NCBI GenBank assembly: GCA_002840535.1
Contig: PHBH01000078.1
Coordinates: 1 to 33,855, forward strand
Length of the DNA: 33,855 nt
Source of the DNA: Deltaproteobacteria bacterium HGW-Deltaproteobacteria-15
Lineage (GTDB): Bacteria; Desulfobacterota; DSM-4660; Desulfatiglandales; HGW-15
Reading direction: 5' to 3'
Both the position numbers and the translations under genes were made by a program. The notes beneath the pieces were generated by a model. That model saw only the letters and a program-made list of their open reading frames with translations. It had not been told where the DNA came from and searched no databases. Below are positions 8,127 to 14,654 of the stretch, piece after piece. The first letter of the stretch is position 1. The number at the start of each line of letters is the position of its first letter.

Positions 8127-8510
8127 CTATTTTTGAGATTCGATTTCCTTGAAGAGTTCCCCGGCAATGTGGAAGCTGTCCACAGCCGCCGGCACCCCGC
8201 AGTAAACTGCTGTCTGCAGGAGGACCTCCATGATCTGCTCCTTGGTGCAGCCGTTATTCAATGCCCCTTTGAGGTGGAGCTTGACCTCCTTTGGGCGGTT
8301 CAATGCAGTGAGCATGGCCAGGTTGATCAGGCTGCGTGTCTTTCGATCGAGTCCGGGCCGGGCCCACACCGCGCCCCAGCAGTATTCGGTTACCAGATCC
8401 TGCAGGGGGCGGTGGAAATCATCCGCCGAGGAGAGGTTCGCGTCAACGTGCTGCGCCCCCAGGACCTCGCGGCGCAGCTGTAAACCTTTTTCAAAACGTT
8501 CACTCTTCAT
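8127..8510 (-). CDS. Carboxymuconolactone decarboxylase family protein (AhpD-like fold)
   Basis: A 127-aa all-helical protein starting MKSERFEKGLQLRREVLG, which matches the usual beginning of gamma-carboxymuconolactone decarboxylase-like proteins. A longer in-frame extension upstream has low-complexity sequence and was not used. Conserved family features are DLVTEYCWGAVWARPGLDRKTRSLINLAML and LHLKGALNNGCTKEQIMEVLLQTAVYCGVPAA. The Cys residues of TEYCWG and AVYCGVP are seen, but the AhpD CxxC pair is not, so peroxidase function is unlikely. Its substrate is unknown. It lies 182 bp upstream of the DJ-1 gene on the same strand. Confidence 0.85.
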   Translation of the reverse strand: MKSERFEKGLQLRREVLGAQHVDANLSSADDFHRPLQDLVTEYCWGAVWARPGLDRKTRSLINLAMLTALNRPKEVKLHLKGALNNGCTKEQIMEVLLQTAVYCGVPAAVDSFHIAGELFKEIESQK

Positions 8511-8933
8511 TTTCCCTGTTCTCCGTTCTTTAGAGGTTTTCGTTTTACTTTCTCGGTTTCTCCGGTTCCGCCTTTGCTCGCATGAAACTTCTTTGAAACT
8601 TAGACAGGATAACAGGATCAACAGGATTACGGCAGGCATTTGAAAACTGACCCTAGGTACTGACCTCAGGTATAGATTATACCAACCAGGGAATCAATCT
8701 TCAGGTAACCCTCCTCGGGTTCTGCCCATTAAGGAGACTGAGAAAATACGAGGACTCAGTTCCTTGTATGGAAACCGGGCCTTTTCTTGGGGACCCGGAA
8801 GGGGACTTGAGATGTAGATATTGTCATCCTGGACAAAACCAAAAGAAAATCATAAGTTGATCCGATAAACCCGCTTGGGCTTCACGGCAAGAGAGAGTTG
8901 TCATAGGAACAAAATGTCTAACTGGAGCTGTCA
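8511..8933. other. Intergenic region with ACAGGAT repeats
   Basis: This is a 423-bp stretch between divergent genes. It contains three closely spaced ACAGGAT words at 8604-8610, 8612-8618 and 8621-8627, a common style of intergenic repeat. The remainder should hold both promoters. I see no convincing -35/-10 pair, RNA gene or coding frame. A TGGAG ribosome site precedes the start at 8934. Confidence 0.5.
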
Positions 8934-9854
8934 ATGAAAAAGCAGATGGTTTTGCGTGATCCGAGAATATGGATTGAGGAGTTGATCCGGGGTTTCATTG
9001 CCGATTCCCCCCTCAACACGATGCGAAACCAAGCGGGAGATAAAGCCTGGGACGATGCTTTGGTGGGGTTCGCATCCGGTTCAGATCCCATTTGGCAGCA
9101 GTACAAGGAGTACATCGGGCCATTCCACTGGACGCCATGGGAGATCTACAGCCAGCGATTTCCGAGGAAGCCGGCATGCCCCGAGGACCTGACCGTTGTG
9201 TCGTGGGTCCTGCCGCAAAGAGAGATGGTCCGAAAGGCCAACCGACGGACCAGAAAATACCCGTCGGAGGAGTGGGCCAGGATCAGGGTTTACGGCGAGG
9301 AGTTCAACGCGGCATTGCGCCGGCACGTGGCCCGGAGCCTGAATGAGGCAGGGCATGAAGCTGTCGCCCCGATGTTAACCCCCAATTGGGCCATTGTCAT
9401 GTCGCAGCGTTTTTCCTATGCCTCATCGTGGTCTGAGCGCCATGCCGCTCACGCGGCCGGGCTCGGCACCTTCGGTCTTTGCGACGGTCTCATTACAGCT
9501 AAAGGCAAAGCCATTCGTGCAGGATCGGTCGTTGCCAGGATATCCGTACAGCCGACCCCCCGACCTTATGCGGACCACAGGGCCTATTGCCTCTTTTTTG
9601 CGGAGGGGCGCTGCGGGAAATGCATGGACCGTTGCCCTGCCGGTGCTATCACGAAGGCGGGTCATGACAAAGAAAAGTGCCGACAGCACCTGGTCCGCTC
9701 CAGGGAGTATGTGAAGGAGACTTACAGGTTCGAGGGGTACGGCTGCGGATTGTGCCAGGTAGGGGTGCCTTGTGAGGCAGGCATACCCGTCAAGGCTGCA
9801 CGCGAAGCCCTCGAGCGTTGTGAGTTGCCTCCCCCGCCGCCACCCCTGGCGTGA
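8934..9854 (+). CDS. QueG-like 4Fe-4S protein
   Basis: A 306-aa iron-sulfur protein related to the epoxyqueuosine reductase-like ferredoxins. The N-terminal part has a divergent substrate domain with AAHAAGLGTFGLCDGLIT around 171-188, the region conserved in QueG-type proteins. The C-terminal Fe-S part has CGKCMDRCPAGAI (C227, C230, C234) and GYGCGLCQVGVPCEAGIP (C271, C274, C280), plus C219 and C249. The protein ends in a six-proline stretch. It lacks the HEAT-repeat tail of QueG and the overall match is weak, so true queuosine function is doubtful. It could serve as an electron carrier or a cobalamin-dependent reductase. It stands alone on the plus strand. Confidence 0.75.
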   Translation: MKKQMVLRDPRIWIEELIRGFIADSPLNTMRNQAGDKAWDDALVGFASGSDPIWQQYKEYIGPFHWTPWEIYSQRFPRKPACPEDLTVVSWVLPQREMVRKANRRTRKYPSEEWARIRVYGEEFNAALRRHVARSLNEAGHEAVAPMLTPNWAIVMSQRFSYASSWSERHAAHAAGLGTFGLCDGLITAKGKAIRAGSVVARISVQPTPRPYADHRAYCLFFAEGRCGKCMDRCPAGAITKAGHDKEKCRQHLVRSREYVKETYRFEGYGCGLCQVGVPCEAGIPVKAAREALERCELPPPPPPLA

Positions 9855-10012
9855 TTCCAGTCTTTATGCCCTGGGCATAGGCGGTCAGATGGATGAGCTT
9901 CCCTTTATCTATGAGTCCGCTCGCGGGGGACTGAAGGTCTTTCCAAAGCTCCCGAAGGTCTCCCCTGGAGCTGTAAGTTCTTTTGCTATCCGGGGAATCT
10001 TCTGTAAAAATC
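9855..10012. other. 3-prime region with a small palindrome
   Basis: Eleven bases after the stop at 9854, TATGCCC and GGGCATA (9865-9879) form a 7-bp stem around a single central base. There is no T tract after it. The rest of the stretch up to the inverted-repeat element shows no gene. Confidence 0.4.
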
Positions 10013-10326
10013 TTGTAACACTTTAGCTCTATGAAACATCCGGTTGAGTGAGGTTTGGGCATGGGGGTCTTTTTTCAAAAGCGAGGAGCGCTCGGGAAAG
10101 CGCATGCAGAAGGGGGTAGCAAGGCGGGCGGCGAGCCTCCTCAGTCGATTCGGCGCAGAGCTTTCTGTCGGGACCACCGGGAACGCCTCCGCCCGCACAT
10201 TATTGCTCCCGCCAAAATGGGCACCGCCCCGAAGGGGTGGGAGTCCAAGCGAAGCGCGGACAAGCAACGTCCACCAAGTTTTCGCTTTTGAAAAAGACCT
10301 ATTTTCAAAGAGGTAAAGTGTTACAA
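10013..10326. mobile_element. Inverted-repeat-bounded 314-bp element (MITE candidate)
   Basis: The segment is bounded by a perfect 13-bp inverted repeat, TTGTAACACTTTA at 10013-10025 and its complement at 10314-10326. The match continues inward as CTCT-x-TGAAA with a few mismatches. A second inner pair, GTCTTTTTTCAAAAGCG near 10068 and its near-complement near 10283-10298, extends the symmetry. The core between the arms is GC-rich, unlike the ends, and encodes no transposase. No clear target duplication is seen. It fits a miniature non-autonomous element or a dispersed hairpin repeat, sitting upstream of the solute-binding protein gene. Confidence 0.5.
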
Positions 10327-10415
10327 AATATTGAGTTTATGAGGAGGTCACATGAGAGTGCTCACCGATTGACGTTCCGGCATTTAACCCAGCAAGCTTC
10401 GAAAGGAGGTTGATT

Positions 10416-11699
10416 ATGAAGGGTAAAGAGAAGAGAGGGATAACTCGACGGGAGTTCATGAAGACGACAACCACTGCTGGGGCGGCGCTGGTTCTTGCAC
10501 CGTCGCTTGCGGGGAAGGCTTTTGCAGCCAAACGGGACCACATCCTCATCGGCCACCCCAACCCCTCTACCGGCCCTCTTGCCGGGTTTGGAGAGGCATC
10601 ACCCTGGGCCGATAACAAGGCTATTGATGCCATCAACAAGGAGGGAGGTCTTTATATCAAGGAGTACGGCACAAAAGTCCCGATCAAGCTGAAGATGGTC
10701 GACACGGAAAGCGATCCCACCAAGGCCGCGGAATTGACCTCGAGACTGATTCTCTCCGACAAGGTGGACCTGATGGTGGTCATGCACACACCGGATACGG
10801 TCAACCCTGTCACCGCCATGTGCGAACGATATCAGACGCCCTGCATTTCGCTTGATGCCCCTGTCGATGCCTGGCTGACCGGCGGGCCATACAAATGGGC
10901 CTTCCATGCCTTCTGGACCGATACCACCGTAGCCAATCTCTTTGTGGATATGTGGGACGAAGTCTCCGACAAGACAAACCATGTAGTGGGAGTGTTGTGG
11001 CCAAATGACCCGGATGGCGTGACCTTCGCACAGATCTTCACGCCGATCCTTCAAAAGCGCGGGTACCGTGTAATCGATCCCGGCCGATTTCCATTCTTCA
11101 ACAAAGACTTCACTTCTTTTGTCAATCTTTTCAAGAAAGAAAAAGTGGAGATCGTGAGCGGTTGCCCCATTCCGCCGGACTGGATAACGGCATGGAGACA
11201 ATTTCATCAGCAGGGTTTCGTGCCCAAGATCGCAACCATTGCAAAAGCATGCCTCTTCCCTGCAGATGTGGGCGCCCTGGGCGGCAATCTGCCCGAGGGC
11301 ATCACGACTGAAGTCTGGTGGACTCCATACCATCCTTTCAAGTCGTCCCTGACAGGCGAATCTGCAAAAGACCTCTGCGACGCCTGGACAAAAGAGACAA
11401 ACAAACCCTGGACTCAGCCCATCGGCTTTAAGTACGCGGCATATGAAATCGCGGCGGATGTCATTAAGCGGGCCCAGACACTGGACAAGAACAAACTTCG
11501 AGAAGCGATCGCCGCAACGTCTCTGGCCACTCTCGTCGGCCCCATTAAATACAACAAAGAGAACTACTCGGAAACTCCATTGGTGGGTGGACAGTGGGTA
11601 AAAGGCAAAAGATGGCCCTGGGAGCTGGAAATCACGAGCAATCGACAGCACCCTGAAATCAAGAAGACGGCAAACATGATCTTCCCGATACCTAAATGA
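10416..11699 (+). CDS. Tat-exported ABC solute-binding protein (LivK-type)
   Basis: A 427-aa periplasmic binding protein of the branched-chain amino acid / amide type. The N-terminus has a twin-arginine signal (ITRREFMKT, then a hydrophobic stretch ending near AGKAFA), so it is probably exported folded. The mature part begins HILIGHPNPSTGPLAGFGE and continues with VDTESDPTKAAELTSRL, typical of type 1 periplasmic binding folds. The start is the ATG at 10416 after AAAGGAGG. A TTG six bases earlier was not used. No permease or ATPase gene is adjacent, so it is an orphan binding protein that must share a transporter or act as a sensor. A strong terminator follows. Confidence 0.9.
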   Translation: MKGKEKRGITRREFMKTTTTAGAALVLAPSLAGKAFAAKRDHILIGHPNPSTGPLAGFGEASPWADNKAIDAINKEGGLYIKEYGTKVPIKLKMVDTESDPTKAAELTSRLILSDKVDLMVVMHTPDTVNPVTAMCERYQTPCISLDAPVDAWLTGGPYKWAFHAFWTDTTVANLFVDMWDEVSDKTNHVVGVLWPNDPDGVTFAQIFTPILQKRGYRVIDPGRFPFFNKDFTSFVNLFKKEKVEIVSGCPIPPDWITAWRQFHQQGFVPKIATIAKACLFPADVGALGGNLPEGITTEVWWTPYHPFKSSLTGESAKDLCDAWTKETNKPWTQPIGFKYAAYEIAADVIKRAQTLDKNKLREAIAATSLATLVGPIKYNKENYSETPLVGGQWVKGKRWPWELEITSNRQHPEIKKTANMIFPIPK

Positions 11700-11730
11700 A
11701 GGCATAGAGCCGGAAACCCGGGAGTACCCC

Positions 11731-11776
11731 AAAACGATGCCCGCCATTTCTGAAGCTGATGGCGGGCATCGTTTTT
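11731..11776. terminator. Strong bidirectional intrinsic terminator
   Basis: AAAACGATGCCCGCCA (11731-11746) and TGGCGGGCATCGTTTTT (11760-11776) form a long GC-rich stem with a 13-base loop. It is flanked by a T run on the plus strand and by A residues that read as T on the minus strand. It lies between convergent genes ending at 11699 and 11816 and can serve both. Confidence 0.92.
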
Positions 11777-11815
11777 AGGGATGATTTCCCCGCAGATCCG
11801 ATTTAGAGACATCGA

Positions 11816-13210
11816 CTACTGATTTCCCTGAAATCCCCGTTTGAATTCCGCAAACTCGGAGAGCCGTGCCAGTGCCCTCGCCGCCCTGGCGCCGTCAGGG
11901 TAGGCGGCGATGGAGCTCTTCAGAAGCAGCGCAATGTCCCCGGCCACGGATTGCGGGCCGCCCGCCATGATCGTGACCGCAACAGGCTTTTTTCCGCCTC
12001 CATCGCCCAACCCTTTTAGAAGAATGTCTCTCAACTGCTCGCCTCCTATGACGGCGACCACAAGCAGCATGTCGATGTTTTCTTCTTCGAGCAGGATGCT
12101 GATGGCATCTGCATAGACCTGGGGGTTTACGAGGGAAGCAAGACTCAGGTCAAGAGGGTTTCTGATACTGCCCCCCACAACGGGCATGGCCCGGCGAAGC
12201 CGCGCGAGTGTCTGAGGCGAGAAGGGGGGCACTTCCAATCCGAGCCCCAGGCACGCGTCGGTGGTGCAAACGCCGATACCTCCGGGCCCGCTGACGATGC
12301 CCACCCGGCGTCCTTTTGGAAGGGGCTGACAGGAGAATGCATAGAGACAGTCGAGCACCTCTTCGAAGCTTTTTGCGCTGACGATGCCTGTCTGCCTCAG
12401 CACCCCTTCCCAAATGGCGCCGGACCCGGCAAGAGAGCCTGTATGGGACGCGGCTGCTTGCGCGCCTTCCTGCGTGGTGCCGCCTTTTAAAAGGATGACG
12501 GGCTTTCTCATCGAGATCTCCCTGGCGAGGGCGTGAAATCGTCTTCCGTCCCTTGCGCCTTCCATGTAGGCAACGATCAGCTCCGTCTCGGGGTCTTCCC
12601 CCAGGTAGCCCAGGAAGTCCGAAGCGTCGAGGTCTGCCTCATTGCCGCAGCTCACTGCCTTGCTGAAGCCGATGCCGTTGCGCGATGCAGCCAGGGTGAG
12701 GTAGTCGGCAAAAAAACCGCTCTGTGAGACCACGCCCACCTTGCCGCTCTCTTTTCCCGCATCCAATGGGAAGGGCAGCCTGGAGGACGGGGAGTAGATG
12801 CCGACGCAATTCGGACCGATAATGCGGCAACCCCCAAGCCGGGCGATCCGGACCATCTCCCGTTCCAGTTCCAATCCCTTTTCCCCGGTCTCACCGAAAC
12901 CCGAGGAGGTGATCACAATCGCTCTGACGCCCTTCTCTGCGCAATCCTTCACAGCAGGAAGAACCGCATTGGTAGGCGTCACAATGAGGGCAAGATCCAC
13001 CGGTGCGGGGATGTCTTTTACGCTGGGGTATGCCTTGATGCCCAGGATCTCGCGCTCGCTGGGGTTCACAGGGTAGAGGTCCCGAAATCCCATGTCGAGG
13101 AATCGGTCCATGAGCACACGCCCTATCTTCCCCGGCTTACCGGAGGCACCGATAAGCGCTGCCGATCGGGGATGAAAGATCGGGTCCAATTCAGTGAAGG
13201 TTGTTCCCAC
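11816..13210 (-). CDS. ADP-forming acyl-CoA synthetase, alpha part only
   Basis: A protein of about 464 aa with the alpha-type domains of ADP-forming acetate/acyl-CoA synthetases. A CoA-binding Rossmann domain (SAALIGASGKPGKIGRVL, LYPVNPSEREILG) is followed by two succinyl-CoA-ligase-like lobes. IIGPNCVGIY, VSQSGFF and the phosphohistidine loop SHTGSLAG are present. The ATP-grasp beta part is missing and no separate beta gene is adjacent. It would need a partner subunit in trans or could have another role. The GTG at 13210 is chosen because AAGGA lies 7 bases upstream; a GTG at 13234 would add eight residues. It is the last gene of a minus-strand group with an MFS carrier and a full-length synthetase. 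Confidence 0.88.
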   Translation of the reverse strand: MGTTFTELDPIFHPRSAALIGASGKPGKIGRVLMDRFLDMGFRDLYPVNPSEREILGIKAYPSVKDIPAPVDLALIVTPTNAVLPAVKDCAEKGVRAIVITSSGFGETGEKGLELEREMVRIARLGGCRIIGPNCVGIYSPSSRLPFPLDAGKESGKVGVVSQSGFFADYLTLAASRNGIGFSKAVSCGNEADLDASDFLGYLGEDPETELIVAYMEGARDGRRFHALAREISMRKPVILLKGGTTQEGAQAAASHTGSLAGSGAIWEGVLRQTGIVSAKSFEEVLDCLYAFSCQPLPKGRRVGIVSGPGGIGVCTTDACLGLGLEVPPFSPQTLARLRRAMPVVGGSIRNPLDLSLASLVNPQVYADAISILLEEENIDMLLVVAVIGGEQLRDILLKGLGDGGGKKPVAVTIMAGGPQSVAGDIALLLKSSIAAYPDGARAARALARLSEFAEFKRGFQGNQ

Positions 13211-13305
13211 TACCGTTTCCTTATCTCGTGACACGGTGGTCGGCCCTGGGGTCTTTTTTCAAGAACGTTTCGTCAGAGGCTCCCAGTACCATATTCTCCG
13301 CTTCT

Positions 13306-14556
13306 TCAGCAAGGGGAAGAGGATTTTTCCCGGCCTCGCGCATCCCTGCTGAAGGAATAAAGGACAGTCACACTTGCCATGATGGCCGCGGATAAAAGAA
13401 ACGCGGTACGAAAGGCGGGCAGGCTTCGGGAAGCTTCAGGGTAAAGCCACTGCATAAGGCCGCCCAGGACATGCAGGAAAAAAGCCGCGCCAATCATGGT
13501 GAAGAAATTGACCCCAGTTAAGGCCGCTCCGGCCATCCGGAGAGGCATGATCTCTTTCATCTGCACGTACATCAGCATTCCCGGCTGAAAGAGGCCGGTA
13601 CAGAAGAAAATGATCAGGAGGAGGATCAGGCTTGTCCCGGGCCCTGAAAAAGCGGTGAACATAAACAAGAGTGCGAGGGCCCCGAGATCCAGACAAACCA
13701 GCCATTTTCTTGTGTTGAGAACCCTGTCCGAAAGCGTCCCCCACAAGGGACCGGCAAGAATCATCCCCACATTGAGGAGAAAAATCAGGTTGCCTGCGGC
13801 GATTGCGGAAAGACCGATCGCTTCCATGAGAAAGGGGCCTGCCCACAGGGTTTGAAAAGCCGCAAAAAGCCCATACCGCGCAAAGGAGCCGATAGAGATG
13901 ATCCAGTAGTCCCTGTTTCCCAGCAGCAGCCGGAGATCGGCAAAAGGTTTGAAAGGCGTACGAGGTTTGCCGGCTCCATTGATGCTCCGGGAAGAGGCTT
14001 CCGGACTGTCCCTGACCAATACATAAAAAACCAGGACGAGGAATAAATTCGCGGCCGCAACGGCCCTGTAAGCGTCCCTCCACCCCATCCACTCGACGAG
14101 TACGGCAAAAGGACTTGTCGCCGCCATGTTCCCAACAGTGCCCAGAGAGAAAACGATTCCGGAGAGGGTTGCAAACCGGAGAGGGTCGAACCAGAGAGTC
14201 AGGAGTTTCAGAGTGCCCATCAGATGGCATGCCATGCCGATCCCCAGGAGAACTCGACCCGCAAAACCCAGAGCCAGAGATTCAGACCAGGAAAAAACAA
14301 AGGCTCCCAGAATTCCGGCCACAGAGAGGCCGGTCATCATGCGTCTGGCGCCTACCCGGTCGAGAAAGATCGTGATGGGGATTTGAGTCAAAGCAAAGGC
14401 GTAGAAAAATGCCGCTGAAAGAAGTCCCAGGTCCTGAGTATCCAGACTCAAGTCGCTGATGAGCTGGGGCGCAATAACTGCATTGGTTGCGCGGTAGAAT
14501 TGGGAAAGAAGAAAATTGGCCGATGCGAGAAAGAAAACGGCCCAGGCCCTGGACAT
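13306..14556 (-). CDS. MFS transporter
   Basis: A membrane protein of about 416 aa with around 12 hydrophobic segments. A conserved major-facilitator loop after the second helix reads DRVGARRMMTG. Other family features are LGIGMACHLMGTLKLLTLWF and a central loop after VRDSPEASSR. The start MSRAWAVFF is chosen because GGAG lies 6 bases before it; the upstream GTG is inside that ribosome site. It lies between two acyl-CoA synthetase genes on the same strand (gaps of about 95 bp each side). That suggests it carries a carboxylic acid that one of them activates, but the substrate cannot be read from sequence. Confidence 0.88.
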   Translation of the reverse strand: MSRAWAVFFLASANFLLSQFYRATNAVIAPQLISDLSLDTQDLGLLSAAFFYAFALTQIPITIFLDRVGARRMMTGLSVAGILGAFVFSWSESLALGFAGRVLLGIGMACHLMGTLKLLTLWFDPLRFATLSGIVFSLGTVGNMAATSPFAVLVEWMGWRDAYRAVAAANLFLVLVFYVLVRDSPEASSRSINGAGKPRTPFKPFADLRLLLGNRDYWIISIGSFARYGLFAAFQTLWAGPFLMEAIGLSAIAAGNLIFLLNVGMILAGPLWGTLSDRVLNTRKWLVCLDLGALALLFMFTAFSGPGTSLILLLIIFFCTGLFQPGMLMYVQMKEIMPLRMAGAALTGVNFFTMIGAAFFLHVLGGLMQWLYPEASRSLPAFRTAFLLSAAIMASVTVLYSFSRDARGREKSSSPC

Positions 14557-14654
14557 GGTGTTCTCCACAGGAATTTCAGGAAGTTTTTTCTCTCACAGAG
14601 CTCTCAGAGACACGGTGCTGTTTCCGTCCGGGTCCCGCGATCTGCACGCCGTGG

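Noticed and set aside
10352..10372. Six-codon ORF (MRVLTD) after GAGGAGG
   Set aside because: It has a good ribosome site but is too short to judge, and no attenuator structure accompanies it. It could be a leader peptide, so it is noted but not called.
10599..11747. Minus-strand frame over the solute-binding protein
   Set aside because: Antisense shadow of a well-supported Tat-signal gene.
13243..13262. GGGGTCTTTTTTCAA shared with the 314-bp element
   Set aside because: Only about 15 bases match and no inverted end is present, so a second element copy is not supported.
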